Part shown: piece by piece, positions 19,379 to 28,792 of the stretch
How the letters are laid out: each line of letters opens with the position of its first letter
How positions within the stretch are numbered: the first letter of the stretch is position 1
Assembly: GCA_017984315.1 (NCBI GenBank)
Contig: JAGNZR010000001.1
Span: 34,783-98,782, forward strand
Reading direction: 5' to 3'
Source: Fusobacteriaceae bacterium
Lineage (GTDB): Bacteria > Fusobacteriota > Fusobacteriia > Fusobacteriales > Fusobacteriaceae
DNA length: 64,000 nt
Made by a program: the position numbers and the translations under genes
Notes under the pieces: generated by a model
Told to the model about the DNA's origin: nothing
Seen by the model: only the letters and a program-made list of their open reading frames with translations
Databases searched by the model: none

Positions 19379-19418
19379 AAAACCTCCTCCTGGTATCAAT
19401 CTAGGAGGAGGTTTTCTT
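19379..19418. terminator. Bidirectional terminator
   Basis: Thirteen-base arms AAAACCTCCTCCT (19379-19391) and AGGAGGAGGTTTT (19403-19415) around an 11-nt loop sit between the converging pseudouridine synthase gene and murI. Confidence 0.93.
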
Positions 19419-20210
19419 TTATACTACTTTTGTTTCAATACTCTCTATACTGTCACCTAAAAATGATTCAGCTATACTTTTAAACACCTCTTTATCCCCA
19501 CTTACATAGTACTCTACTGTAGCATCGGCATCTGCGTCACTCAATAATGATAGCTCTTCTAATTTTAATTTTAATTCTTTTGCAGTTTCAAAGGCTGGAT
19601 CAACTATTCTTCCTTTAAAATATTTTTCGATATCATTTAAAATCAAAGGGTAATGAGTGCAACCTAAAACTAAAGTATCTATATCATTAGGTATTGGAGA
19701 CAGGTACTCTTCTAAAAGAGTAAAACGTTCGTCAAAAGTTTCCCATCCTTTTTCTATCATAGAGCAGAATAATTTACACCCTGCCTCAAAAACTTCTATC
19801 TCTTCATCTATTTTTTTTATCTCTTTTGTATATGCTAAATTTTTAACTGTAAAAGGCGTTGCGATTACTCCAACTCTATTATTCGTTGTTCCATTTACTG
19901 CTGTAAGAGCTCCCGGATGAATCACTCCTATAACAGGGATACTTGAAGTTAATTTTAACTCTTCTAAAGCTGCAACTGTTGCAGTATTACAAGCTATTAC
20001 AACAGCTTTGCACCCTTTTTCTATGAAAAAATCCCTTATTTTCAAACATCTTTGTTGTATCTCTTCTTTTGTTTTTTCTCCATATGGTGAATACAATGTA
20101 TCCCCATAATATACAACACCTTCATTTGGAAAGATCTCTCTTATCCTTTTAAGAACAGTAATTCCACCTACTCCTGAATCAAAAACACCAATTTTCCCTA
20201 AATTTTTCAT
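19419..20210 (-). CDS. murI: Glutamate racemase
   Basis: A 263-residue MurI, normal length. 'GVFDSGVGGITVLKRI' opens the protein. The two catalytic cysteines are in 'VIACNTATVAAL' (about residue 73) and 'LVLGCTHYPLI' (about residue 184). It supplies D-glutamate for peptidoglycan in the cytosol. Transcribed toward the shared terminator; the 5' flank is a 395-bp intergenic region. Confidence 0.96.
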   Translation of the reverse strand: MKNLGKIGVFDSGVGGITVLKRIREIFPNEGVVYYGDTLYSPYGEKTKEEIQQRCLKIRDFFIEKGCKAVVIACNTATVAALEELKLTSSIPVIGVIHPGALTAVNGTTNNRVGVIATPFTVKNLAYTKEIKKIDEEIEVFEAGCKLFCSMIEKGWETFDERFTLLEEYLSPIPNDIDTLVLGCTHYPLILNDIEKYFKGRIVDPAFETAKELKLKLEELSLLSDADADATVEYYVSGDKEVFKSIAESFLGDSIESIETKVV

Positions 20211-20605
20211 TTTCTCACCCTCTGCCTTTATTTAGTCATTTATGTTAAAAAATTTATATTTTTATAGTAAATGATATATTGTACCTTATATTTAAGCTTT
20301 GTACAACCTTATTTAAAATAAAAAAACCAGTTATTTCAGTTAGTTCTTAGTAAATTTATTTATGATTTTCTGAAACTTTATCATGTGACACTATTATATC
20401 TATAATAGCATTTTTATATTAAAAAAGAACATTTTGTTTAAATTATTGTCTATTTTATATAATTATAAGTTTAACAATATATTATATTTATATTTATACT
20501 AAATATTTTTAACATCATAATGACACATAATAGTTATATTATACATTTATAAAAAGGAATTAATATAATTCCTAGTAAATTAAATATAACAGGAGAGTGT
20601 TTATT
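20211..20605. other. Intergenic region, nothing recognised
   Basis: About 395 bp of very AT-rich DNA between divergent murI and the exported Met/His-rich protein gene. It must hold both promoters, but I see no operator or RNA that I can support. Confidence 0.5.
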
Positions 20606-21043
20606 ATGAAAAAATTATTATTAGCAACTGCAGTAGCTACATTATTATCGGTGACAGCTTTTAGTGCAACAACAGATACAAAAACTGCAACAATGCCCGC
20701 AGGGATGAATCACAACAATATGTCAAGTGGAAATGGTATGATGAATGGAAATATGCACAATATGGATATGAGCCAAATGATGGTTGATGGTGAGTGTAAA
20801 ATGATGGCTGATGGTGGTATGATGGCAAAATATTTTACTGATTCAGAAAAAGTAGATTTTAAAAAAAATAGAGATGAGATTCAAAAATTAAAAACATCAG
20901 AAAATCCAGATTGGAAAAAAATTGAAGAGTTAAACAGAAAAAATGCTGAAATAATGGCAAAAGTAAAAACTAAAATGATGCAAGAGACTCATCATAATAA
21001 TATGATGAACCCTGTACAAACAAAGCCAACAACAGCACAATAA
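20606..21043 (+). CDS. Exported Met/His-rich small protein
   Basis: A 145-residue protein with a clear signal peptide (cleavage near 'TAFSA-TT', about residue 22). The mature N-terminal half is packed with Met, His and Asn (such as 'GMMNGNMHNMDMSQMM'); then an amphipathic Lys/Glu helix ('EKVDFKKNRDEIQKLK') recalls Spy/CpxP-type periplasmic proteins; the tail has 'ETHHNNMM'. Metal (copper) binding is plausible from composition only. ATG at 20606 follows AGGAG; an in-frame GTG at 20597 overlaps the SD. It is 23 bp upstream of the cystine carrier. Confidence 0.7.
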   Translation: MKKLLLATAVATLLSVTAFSATTDTKTATMPAGMNHNNMSSGNGMMNGNMHNMDMSQMMVDGECKMMADGGMMAKYFTDSEKVDFKKNRDEIQKLKTSENPDWKKIEELNRKNAEIMAKVKTKMMQETHHNNMMNPVQTKPTTAQ

Positions 21044-21066
21044 ACTTAAAAGGGGAAGAGATTTTT

Positions 21067-22440
21067 ATGAACATTATTTTAAATGTTGTACTAATGTCAG
21101 TTCTAATGGGAATTTTATACATTATGCAGCAAAAATTCGTTTCTTTTTCTAAAAGGGTATTTACAGCTTTAATAATGGCTGTAGCTTTTGGAATATTTTT
21201 ACAAATGACTTATGGTTTAAACAGTGATGCGGTGAATAAATCTTTAACATATATTAATGTTGTTGGAACTGGGTATATACGGTTGTTAAAAATGATAGTT
21301 ATGCCTTTAATAATGGTGTCTATAACCTCAGCAATTATTAACTTAAAAGATGGCAAAACACTGGGTAAAATGGGTGGAATGATTATCGGAATTCTTGTTG
21401 GAACATCGGTTATTGCAGCTATCATAGGTGTTATTTGCGCTCTGATTTTTGGTTTAACAGCTGAAGGTTTACAATTAGGTGCTCAAGAAACAGCTCGTGC
21501 AGCATATCTTGAAGGGAAATTGGGTGAAGCAACAGTCACTTCATTTATCAGTAAATTTGTTGAAATGATCCCTGATAATGTCTTCCTTGATATGACTGGA
21601 GCGAGAAGTTCATCAACTATAGCTGTTGTAGTTTTCTCTGCATTTACAGGGATTGCAGCTTTAGGAATTCAGAAGAAAAAACCACACTCCTTTGAAGTAT
21701 TTAAAGATATGGTTAACTCATTCCATGATATTGTTATGAGAATTGTTACTCTTGTTTTAAGGCTTACACCTTATGGTGTTTTAGCACTTATGACAAAAGT
21801 TATTGCAACTTCAAATGTTTCTGAAATATTAAAACTTGGAAATTTTGTTTTAGCATCATATGTTGCTTTACTACTAATGTTTATAGTACATTTAATTCTT
21901 ATCTCTTTTTATGGGTTGTCACCAATTCAATTTGTTAAAAAGAGTCTACCTGTTCTAACTTTTGCTTTTACATCTAGGACAAGTGCTGGAACAATCCCAT
22001 TAAATGTAGAGACACAAGTAGAAAAATTGGGTGTTTCTGAAGGTGTAGCTAATCTTTCCGCTTCTTTTGGAGCTTCTATAGGTCAAAATGGGTGTGCAGC
22101 TATTTATCCTGCAATGGTTGCTGTCATGATTGCACCAACTGTTGGTATTAACCCTCTTAACCCTATATTTTTAATTCAATTGATAGTTATTATAGCTATT
22201 TCTTCTTTTGGAGTTGCAGGAGTTGGTGGAGGAGCTACATTTGCTGCCCTCATCGTACTTTCATCTATGAACCTTCCAGTAGGTCTTGTAGGACTTTTAA
22301 TAGCTATTGAGCCTCTTATCGATATGGGTAGAACTGCTCTTAATGTAAGTGGATCTATGACAGCTGGAGTTGTCACTGCTAAATCTCTAGGTGAATTAAA
22401 CGAGAATGTTTATCATTCTGATAACTTAATTGAAGAATAA
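21067..22440 (+). CDS. tcyP: L-cystine/dicarboxylate symporter, TcyP-like
   Basis: A 457-residue sodium:dicarboxylate symporter family membrane protein (DAACS). The N-terminal 'MSVLMGILYIMQQKFVSFSKRV' and 'GTGYIRLLKMIVMPLIMVSI' follow the TcyP subgroup; the transport core has 'FTSRTSAGTIPLNVETQVEKLGV', 'NGCAAIYPAMVAVMIAPTVG' and 'PLIDMGRTALNVSGSM'. It probably imports cystine with sodium. The pairing with the Met-rich exported protein is close (23 bp), which may hint at sulfur or metal homeostasis. A terminator follows. Confidence 0.87.
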   Translation: MNIILNVVLMSVLMGILYIMQQKFVSFSKRVFTALIMAVAFGIFLQMTYGLNSDAVNKSLTYINVVGTGYIRLLKMIVMPLIMVSITSAIINLKDGKTLGKMGGMIIGILVGTSVIAAIIGVICALIFGLTAEGLQLGAQETARAAYLEGKLGEATVTSFISKFVEMIPDNVFLDMTGARSSSTIAVVVFSAFTGIAALGIQKKKPHSFEVFKDMVNSFHDIVMRIVTLVLRLTPYGVLALMTKVIATSNVSEILKLGNFVLASYVALLLMFIVHLILISFYGLSPIQFVKKSLPVLTFAFTSRTSAGTIPLNVETQVEKLGVSEGVANLSASFGASIGQNGCAAIYPAMVAVMIAPTVGINPLNPIFLIQLIVIIAISSFGVAGVGGGATFAALIVLSSMNLPVGLVGLLIAIEPLIDMGRTALNVSGSMTAGVVTAKSLGELNENVYHSDNLIEE

Positions 22441-22452
22441 TTCCCAAATTTA

Positions 22453-22500
22453 AAAAAGGCGTGTTCATTATTAACAATTGTTATGAAACGCCTTTTTCAT
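22453..22500 (+). terminator. Rho-independent terminator after tcyP
   Basis: AAAAAGGCG (22453-22461) pairs with CGCCTTTTT (22489-22497), with an inner TTCAT/ATGAA helix. Confidence 0.85.
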
Positions 22501-22635
22501 TTTTCCAGTTTATAAAACCTTATTTTTATGACAATTTCATCTTAGACCTCGAAAAAAATCATTGACATAATATAGTTTCAATTGTACAATCTTAGTACAA
22601 TTAAACTTAAATTTTTTATAGGGGGAGAATTAAAC

Positions 22636-24144
22636 ATGGAACAAAAAAAAGGTTTTTTTAACAAATTTTTGAATTTCATTGAGGTTGGTGGAAATGCTTT
22701 ACCTCATCCAGTAACACTATTTTCGTTATTAGCTTTAACTATAATTGTGATTTCTGGAATTTTTGATGGTACTACTGTATCATTTATAAAACAAGGAAAA
22801 GAGGTTTCAGTAACTGCTAAATCTCTTGCAAATGCTGAAGGGATCAGATATATACTAAACTCAATGGTTAAGAACTTTACTGGTTTTGCACCACTTGGAA
22901 CTGTACTTGTTGCACTTCTAGGAGTTGGAGTTTGTGAAGGAACTGGACTTATGTCTGCAGTTATTAAAAATACTGTTAACTCTACACCAAAAAAAGCTCT
23001 AACAGCAGTTCTTGTTTTTGCTGGTATTATGTCTAACGTTGCTTCTGATGCTGGATATGTTGTTTTAATTCCACTTGGAGCTATTATTTTCTTATCAGTT
23101 GGTAGACACCCTATTGCTGGACTTGCTGCTACTTTTGCAGGAGTATCTGGTGGTTTCTCTGCTAACCTTTTAATCGGTACTTTAGATCCTTTACTTGGAG
23201 GAATCTCTACAGAAGCTGCTAAACTTATAAATCCTGATTATACTGTTTTAGCAACGGCAAACTGGTATTTTATGGCTGCATCTACTTTCTTTATAACAAT
23301 TGCAGGCACTTTTGTAACTGAAAAAATTGTTATTCCTCGTCTTGGAGAGTACAAAGGTGACGAAAAAGCTGATTTACACCCTTTAACTCCTATTGAGAAG
23401 AAAGCGTTAACTGCTTCTGGAGTTTCAACTATAATCTTCATTTTAATCATGCTTTGGTTAACTGTTCCTGAAACTGCAATTTTAAAAGAAAAGGGAAATT
23501 TAAATGCATTTATGCATTCTGGACTTGTTCCTGTTCTTATGTTTTTCTTCTTAATTCCAGGAATAACATATGGAGTTGTAGCTAAAACAATTAAAAGTGA
23601 AAAAGAAGTTTGTGCTATGATGGGTAAAGCTATGTCATCTATGGGTGGATATTTAGCCCTTGCATTTGCTGCTTCTCAATTTATAGCTTATTTTGGATAT
23701 TCAAATTTAGGTACTATCTTAGCTGTAAAAGGTGCTGAAGGTCTTAAATCTGTTGGATTTACAGGTTTACCTTTAATGCTTGCATTTATTGTGCTTACTG
23801 GATTTATAAATCTATTTATGGGATCTGCATCAGCTAAATGGGCTATCATGGCTCCAGTATTTATTCCAATGCTTATGCAACTTGGTTACTCACCAGAGCT
23901 TACTCAAGTTGCATTTAGAATTGGTGATTCTTGTACAAATGTAATATCTCCACTTATGTCATACTTTGCATTTATAGTTACATTCTGTCAAAAGTATGAT
24001 AAGAACTCTGGTATGGGAACACTTATATCAACTATGATGCCTTACTCAATAGTATTCTTGATCTCTTGGAGTATTGTATTCATTATTTGGTACACTTTAG
24101 GTCTTCCTATCGGTCCAGGTGCTCCATTATTCTATAACATGTAA
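22636..24144 (+). CDS. AbgT-family transporter
   Basis: A 502-residue polytopic protein with AbgT signatures: 'GFFNKFLNFIEVGGNALPHP' at the N-terminus, 'FAPLGTVLVALLGVGVCEGTGLMSA', 'NVASDAGYVVLIPLGA', 'FMGSASAKWAIMAPVFIPML' and 'RIGDSCTNVISPLMSYFAFIV'. The family imports p-aminobenzoyl-glutamate or exports antimetabolites; substrate is not decidable here. ATG at 22636 follows a GGGGGAG; an upstream in-frame codon at 22582 has no SD. Confidence 0.93.
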   Translation: MEQKKGFFNKFLNFIEVGGNALPHPVTLFSLLALTIIVISGIFDGTTVSFIKQGKEVSVTAKSLANAEGIRYILNSMVKNFTGFAPLGTVLVALLGVGVCEGTGLMSAVIKNTVNSTPKKALTAVLVFAGIMSNVASDAGYVVLIPLGAIIFLSVGRHPIAGLAATFAGVSGGFSANLLIGTLDPLLGGISTEAAKLINPDYTVLATANWYFMAASTFFITIAGTFVTEKIVIPRLGEYKGDEKADLHPLTPIEKKALTASGVSTIIFILIMLWLTVPETAILKEKGNLNAFMHSGLVPVLMFFFLIPGITYGVVAKTIKSEKEVCAMMGKAMSSMGGYLALAFAASQFIAYFGYSNLGTILAVKGAEGLKSVGFTGLPLMLAFIVLTGFINLFMGSASAKWAIMAPVFIPMLMQLGYSPELTQVAFRIGDSCTNVISPLMSYFAFIVTFCQKYDKNSGMGTLISTMMPYSIVFLISWSIVFIIWYTLGLPIGPGAPLFYNM

Positions 24145-24154
24145 TAGAAAAATT

Positions 24155-24195
24155 AAAAGAGTATGATCAAGTAGATCATACTCTTTTTTAATTTA
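24155..24195 (+). terminator. Rho-independent terminator
   Basis: AAAAGAGTATGATC (24155-24168), loop AAGTA, GATCATACTCTTTT (24174-24187), T-run. Confidence 0.92.
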
Positions 24196-24311
24196 TTTTA
24201 ATTACTAAAATTATTTTCAGTATGAAGTACACCTTTTTCAATTACCTATTCTCCTTTAGCCTTATCATATTCTAAAGAATAAAACATCACCATTAAAATT
24301 AAAATCATTTG

Positions 24312-24355
24312 CTTGTCAATTATTCCTTAATATGCTACACTCTTTTATTGACAAG
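24312..24355 (+). promoter_or_regulatory. nadA promoter with candidate NiaR operator
   Basis: TTGTCA (24313-24318), 17-bp spacer, TACACT (24336-24341). A 9-bp inverted repeat CTTGTCAAT (24312-24320) and ATTGACAAG (24347-24355) covers the -35 box and the likely start site. Repression by the operon-encoded NiaR is an inference. Confidence 0.55.
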
Positions 24356-24393
24356 ACAGTTGTAAAAACTATTGACTATTCTAAGGGGGAGTT

Positions 24394-25299
24394 ATGAATA
24401 AATTAAATTTAATTAACAATTTAAAAAAAGATAAAAATGCTGTTATTTTAGCTCATTATTATACAGAAGATGATGTTCAAAAAGTAGCTGATTATGTTGG
24501 AGACTCTTATTTTTTAAGTAAGAAAGCTATAGAATTAAAAGAAAATCTAATAGTTATGTGTGGTGTATATTTTATGGGAGAGAGCGTCAAACTACTCAGT
24601 CCAAATAAAAAAGTAGTAGTTCCCGATAAATCTGCTGATTGTCCTATGGCTCATATGGCAACTCTTGACAGTGTAAAAGAAATGAAAGATAAATATGAGG
24701 ATTTAGCTGTAGTTTGTTATGTTAATTCTACTGCTGATCTAAAATCTGTTAGTGATGTTTGTGTTACATCTGCCAATGCCGTTGATGTAGTAAAAAAATT
24801 ACCAAATAAAAATATATTTTTTATTCCTGATAAACATTTAGGTAGTTATGTTGCAACTAAACTTCCTGAAAAAAATATAATTTTATGTAAAGGATATTGT
24901 CCTATACATGATGGAGTAAATTTAAAAGATGTTACGGAATTGAAAAATAAGTATCCAAAAGCTCAAATTATGGTACACCCAGAATGCAGTCAAGAAATTT
25001 TAAATCTTGCTGATTACGTTGGAAGTACTACAGGAATAATTAATTATGTATCTAATAGTCAAAATAATGATTTTATAATTTGTACTGAAGTAGGTATTTT
25101 ATATGAATTAAAAACTAAAAATCCTAATAAAAATTTTTATTCCCCTGAAAAAAGAATGGAATGTTTAGATATGAAAAAAACAACATTAGATAAAATAATT
25201 CATGTTTTAGAAACTGAAGAAAATGAAATTATTTTAGATTCTATAATTGCTGAACAAGCTAAAAAACCACTAGATAAAATGTTAGAATTGGGGAGATAA
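24394..25299 (+). CDS. nadA: Quinolinate synthase
   Basis: A 301-residue NadA. It condenses iminoaspartate with dihydroxyacetone phosphate using a [4Fe-4S] cluster. Cys residues in 'VMCGVYFMGES', 'MVHPECSQEI' and 'KRMECLDMKKTTL' occupy the three cluster positions of the family; 'ILAHYYTEDDVQ' is the N-terminal substrate motif. It starts the nadABC-niaR operon and ends 2 bp before nadB. Confidence 0.96.
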   Translation: MNKLNLINNLKKDKNAVILAHYYTEDDVQKVADYVGDSYFLSKKAIELKENLIVMCGVYFMGESVKLLSPNKKVVVPDKSADCPMAHMATLDSVKEMKDKYEDLAVVCYVNSTADLKSVSDVCVTSANAVDVVKKLPNKNIFFIPDKHLGSYVATKLPEKNIILCKGYCPIHDGVNLKDVTELKNKYPKAQIMVHPECSQEILNLADYVGSTTGIINYVSNSQNNDFIICTEVGILYELKTKNPNKNFYSPEKRMECLDMKKTTLDKIIHVLETEENEIILDSIIAEQAKKPLDKMLELGR

Positions 25300-25301
25300 T
25301 C

Positions 25302-26600
25302 ATGAAAAAATTTGATGTTATTATCGTTGGAACTGGTGCTGCTGGTTGTTTTTCAGCATTACACTTAGATGATAAATTAAATATACTAATGGTAACAAAA
25401 GAAAAAGCAGAGGAGAGTGGTTCCTATTTAGCTCAAGGAGGTATCTGTGTCTTAAAAGATGAAGAAGACTTTAATAGTTTTTTTGAAGATACATTAAAGG
25501 CAGGGCACTATAAAAATAAAAAAGAAGCAGTCGAAGTAATGATTAATTCTTCAAATGAAGTTATAAAAGAATTAATAGATTATAATGTAGATTTTAATAG
25601 AGAAAATGGCCAGCTTCTTTATACACGGGAAGGTGCTCATTCAAAATCTCGTATTCTATATCATAAAGATATAACTGGACAAGAGATAACTAGTAAATTA
25701 TTAAGTAAAGTTAAAAAAAGAAAAAATATAACTCTTCTTGAAAATACTAAAGTTATTGATATTATTGAAAAAGATAAGAAGTGTATTGGAGTTATTTTAA
25801 ATGATAAACAAGGTAACTTAGAAATCATATCTTCTAAATGTGTTATCTTAGCAACTGGAGGAATAGGTGGAATTTTTAAAAATTCCACTAACTTTCCTCA
25901 TATAACAGGTGACTCTTTAGGAATAGCAATTAAACATCACATTAAATTGAAAGATTTGAGTTACATTCAAATTCATCCTACAACACTTTATTCTAAAAAG
26001 AGTGGAAGAAGATTTTTAATTTCTGAATCAGTTAGAGGTGAGGGTGCTTTACTTTATAATAAAAATTTCCAAAGATTTACTGATGAATTACAATCAAGAG
26101 ATGTTGTTACAAAAGCAATATTAGCAGAAGTACAAAAAGATAAAAGCGAATTTGTTTGGTTAGATATGAGACCAATCATTGAAAGAGGGATTGATATTAC
26201 TAAAAGATTTCCTAATATTATAAAAAAATGTAAGGAAGAGGGGTATAATCCAATGAAAGAGTGTATTCCTGTTGTTCCAGCTCAACATTATTTTATGGGA
26301 GGGATAGAGGTTGATTTAAATAGCTCTACTTCATTAGAAAATTTATATGCTGTTGGTGAAACTAGTTGTAATGGTGTACATGGTGCTAATAGACTTGCAA
26401 GTAATTCTCTTTTGGAAATCTTAGTTTTTTCAAAAAGAGCAGCTATAAATATAAATAAAAAAATTGATAAAATTCCCCTTATAGATTCGAAATATATAAA
26501 ATTAGATTCATATTCCAATAATAAACTCTTTGAAGAGTATAAAACTAATATTTTAGAAGAGATTGAAAAAGATAAGATAATGAAGGAGAAAATATCGTGA
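25302..26600 (+). CDS. nadB: L-aspartate oxidase
   Basis: A 432-residue FAD enzyme that oxidises L-aspartate to iminoaspartate for NadA. The dinucleotide motif 'DVIIVGTGAAGCFSAL' and 'ESGSYLAQGGICV', 'HPTTLY', 'RGEGALLYN' and 'GETSCNGVHGANRLASNSLLE' are diagnostic. It is about 100 residues shorter than the E. coli enzyme because the C-terminal helical domain is largely missing, as in some anaerobe NadBs. It overlaps nadC by 4 bp. Confidence 0.94.
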   Translation: MKKFDVIIVGTGAAGCFSALHLDDKLNILMVTKEKAEESGSYLAQGGICVLKDEEDFNSFFEDTLKAGHYKNKKEAVEVMINSSNEVIKELIDYNVDFNRENGQLLYTREGAHSKSRILYHKDITGQEITSKLLSKVKKRKNITLLENTKVIDIIEKDKKCIGVILNDKQGNLEIISSKCVILATGGIGGIFKNSTNFPHITGDSLGIAIKHHIKLKDLSYIQIHPTTLYSKKSGRRFLISESVRGEGALLYNKNFQRFTDELQSRDVVTKAILAEVQKDKSEFVWLDMRPIIERGIDITKRFPNIIKKCKEEGYNPMKECIPVVPAQHYFMGGIEVDLNSSTSLENLYAVGETSCNGVHGANRLASNSLLEILVFSKRAAININKKIDKIPLIDSKYIKLDSYSNNKLFEEYKTNILEEIEKDKIMKEKIS

Positions 26601-27451
26601 ACTTAATAACTAATAAAATAAATGTAGATAATTTGATTTTAATGGCTTTAAAAGAAGATGTTTCTAATGAAGATATTACTACTAATTCGATCATAAAAGA
26701 CAAGAAAATTGGAAAAATTAGCCTAATTTGCAAAGAAGAGGGTATTTTAGCTGGTATTGAAGTTTTTAAGAGAGTATTCCAATTATTAGATGAGAATGCA
26801 AATTTTTCTATTAAAAAAAAAGATGGTGAAAAAATTGAAAAAAACGAGGTAATCGGAGAGATTTCTGGAGATGTAAGAGCTATTCTTACTGGAGAAAGAA
26901 CAGCTCTTAATTATCTTCAACATATGAGTGGTATTGCAACTTATACTTATAATATGGTAAAATTATTAAAAGGGAGCAATATAAAACTTTTAGATACTAG
27001 AAAAACAACACCTAATATGCGTATTTTTGACAAATATTCTGTTAAAATAGGTGGTGGATATAATCATAGATACAACCTTTCTGATGGAATATTGATAAAA
27101 GATAATCATATTGACGCTGCTGGTAGTATTACAGAAGCTATAAAATTAGCTAAAAATTATGCTCCTTTTGTAAGAAAAATTGAGGTTGAAGTTGAAAATT
27201 TAGAAATGATAGCTGAAGCTATAAAAGCTGGGGCTGATATCATAATGTTAGATAATATGAACCCTGAACTTATGAAAGAGGCTGTAAAACTTATAAATGG
27301 AAGAGCTGAAACTGAATGTTCAGGAAATATTTCTAAGGAGAATATAGAAAAAATTAAAGATACTGGAGTAGACTATATTTCTAGTGGGGCATTGACTCAT
27401 TCAGCACCTATTTTAGATTTTTCTCTAAAATATCTTCAAATATTAAAATAA
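26597..27451 (+). CDS. nadC: Nicotinate-nucleotide pyrophosphorylase (carboxylating)
   Basis: A 284-residue NadC converting quinolinate and PRPP to nicotinate mononucleotide. 'GERTALNYLQHMSGIAT', 'DTRKTTPNMR', 'GGGYNHRYNLSDGILIKDNHI' and 'EVEVENLEMIAEAI' are the expected active-site blocks, with the Arg/His/Lys residues intact. Its start overlaps the nadB stop by 4 bp. Confidence 0.96.
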   Translation: MNLITNKINVDNLILMALKEDVSNEDITTNSIIKDKKIGKISLICKEEGILAGIEVFKRVFQLLDENANFSIKKKDGEKIEKNEVIGEISGDVRAILTGERTALNYLQHMSGIATYTYNMVKLLKGSNIKLLDTRKTTPNMRIFDKYSVKIGGGYNHRYNLSDGILIKDNHIDAAGSITEAIKLAKNYAPFVRKIEVEVENLEMIAEAIKAGADIIMLDNMNPELMKEAVKLINGRAETECSGNISKENIEKIKDTGVDYISSGALTHSAPILDFSLKYLQILK

Positions 27452-27471
27452 AATTATTGTGAGGGAAAAAT

Positions 27472-27987
27472 TTGACTGGAAAAGAAAGACGTAAAAAAAT
27501 TTTAGAACTTATAAAAAATTCCACTACACCTATCTCTGGAACTGAATTAGCAAAAATATGTGAAGTTAGTAGACAGATAGTTGTACAAGATATTGCTTTA
27601 TTAAGAGCTGAAGAATATGATATCTATTCTACTACAAGAGGATACCTCTTTGAAAATACTAAAAAATATAGAAGAGTTTTTTGTATTTCACATAAAGATC
27701 ATAAAATAGAAGAAGAATTAAATTCTATTGTTGATTTTGGTGGAACAGTTTTAGATGTATTCGTAAAACATGATGTCTATGGAGATATTAAAGCTGAATT
27801 AAATATTAATTCTAGAAAAAAAGTTTTGGATTTTATTAAAAAACTAAACTCTGGAAATGTATCTCCTCTAAAAAATCTTACATCTGATATTCACTATCAC
27901 ACTGTTGAAGCAGAGAGTGAAGAAGTTTTAGATTTTATTGAAAAAGAATTAGAAATTAAAGGTTTACTCTACAAAGAAAAAAAATAA
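27472..27987 (+). CDS. niaR: Niacin-responsive transcriptional repressor NiaR
   Basis: A 171-residue protein with an N-terminal HTH ('SGTELAKICEVSRQIVVQDIALL') and a C-terminal 3H domain with the three spaced His positions ('HKDHK', 'VKHDVYGDI', 'DIHYHTVEAES'). This architecture defines NiaR (YrxA), which represses NAD synthesis/salvage genes when niacin is present. Start is TTG at 27472, 7 nt after GAGGG. Position as last gene of nadABC fits autoregulation of the operon. Confidence 0.92.
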   Translation: MTGKERRKKILELIKNSTTPISGTELAKICEVSRQIVVQDIALLRAEEYDIYSTTRGYLFENTKKYRRVFCISHKDHKIEEELNSIVDFGGTVLDVFVKHDVYGDIKAELNINSRKKVLDFIKKLNSGNVSPLKNLTSDIHYHTVEAESEEVLDFIEKELEIKGLLYKEKK

Positions 27988-28040
27988 ATAAAAATCAAGA
28001 AATTGATATAAAGTAATAAAATATAAAGTGAGGAAGAAAA

Positions 28041-28607
28041 ATGAAAAAAGATTTTTTTAAAATTCTTAAAGAGGAAGAGATTATTGTAGCATTAAAAAAA
28101 ATTGAGGATCTTCCTTATGCTCTCAAATGTAAGAGTAAAATAATTTTTCTTCTCTGTGGAACTATTTTAAACATTGAAGAGATTACAAGAAAAATCCGTA
28201 GTGCTGGAAAAATTTCATTTTTACATTTAGATATGATTAGCGGTTTTGATTCTAAAGAAGTTTTAATTATAGATTTTTTAAAAGAAAACAGTTATGCTGA
28301 TGGGATTATAAGTACAAAACCAACAATCATAAAACATGCTAAAAAAATGGGTTTTTTATCAATACAAAGATGCTTTATTTTAGATTCACTATCTTTAGAG
28401 AATAGTAAAAAAATGTTAAAAGAAGGAAATCCTGATGCTTTGGAAATTCTTCCAGGGGTAATGCCTAAAATAATAAAAACAATTTCGGAAAAAATAACAA
28501 TTCCACTTATAGCAGGTGGATTAATAAATGATAGTGACGATATTACAGCTGGGATTGCTTCAGGTGCAGCAGCAATTTCAACTACAAAAAAAGAATTGTG
28601 GAAATAA
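28041..28607 (+). CDS. glpP: Glycerol-3-phosphate-responsive antiterminator GlpP
   Basis: A 188-residue GlpP-family protein with a TIM-barrel-like fold: 'IFLLCGTILNIEEI', 'FLHLDMISGF', 'GIISTKPTIIKHAKKMG', 'QRCFILDSLS' and 'LEILPGVMPKII ... PLIAGGLI'. In Bacillus it binds glycerol 3-phosphate and lets RNA polymerase pass leader terminators of glp genes. Here two matching leader terminators lie downstream, before glpF and before glpA, which supports the same job. Confidence 0.93.
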   Translation: MKKDFFKILKEEEIIVALKKIEDLPYALKCKSKIIFLLCGTILNIEEITRKIRSAGKISFLHLDMISGFDSKEVLIIDFLKENSYADGIISTKPTIIKHAKKMGFLSIQRCFILDSLSLENSKKMLKEGNPDALEILPGVMPKIIKTISEKITIPLIAGGLINDSDDITAGIASGAAAISTTKKELWK

Positions 28608-28621
28608 TACGTACAAAATGT

Positions 28622-28650
28622 TTGACTTTATGGAATTATTGTGTTATATA
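28622..28650 (+). promoter_or_regulatory. Promoter of glpF(K)
   Basis: TTGACT (28622-28627), 17-bp spacer, TATATA (28645-28650), about 20 bp before the leader terminator. Confidence 0.6.
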
Positions 28651-28670
28651 TGTATTATAATTTTATAAAG

Positions 28671-28732
28671 TGGCAAGAGACCGAGAGAGCTGCAAAAAAA
28701 AAAAGACTTCTTTTTGTTGCTCTATTTTTTTG
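28671..28732 (+). promoter_or_regulatory. GlpP-responsive leader terminator upstream of glpF
   Basis: The motif TGGCAAGAGA (28671-28680) is followed by a terminator: AGAGC...CAAAAA pairs with TTTTTG...GCTCT (28686-28723), then a T-run. The same motif in the same position occurs before glpA at 31148. This is the arrangement expected for GlpP antitermination. Confidence 0.72.
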
Positions 28733-28792
28733 TAAGATTATTTAGATTTCTAAAAAGTATTTATATAACAATATTGAACTATGGAGGTAAAA

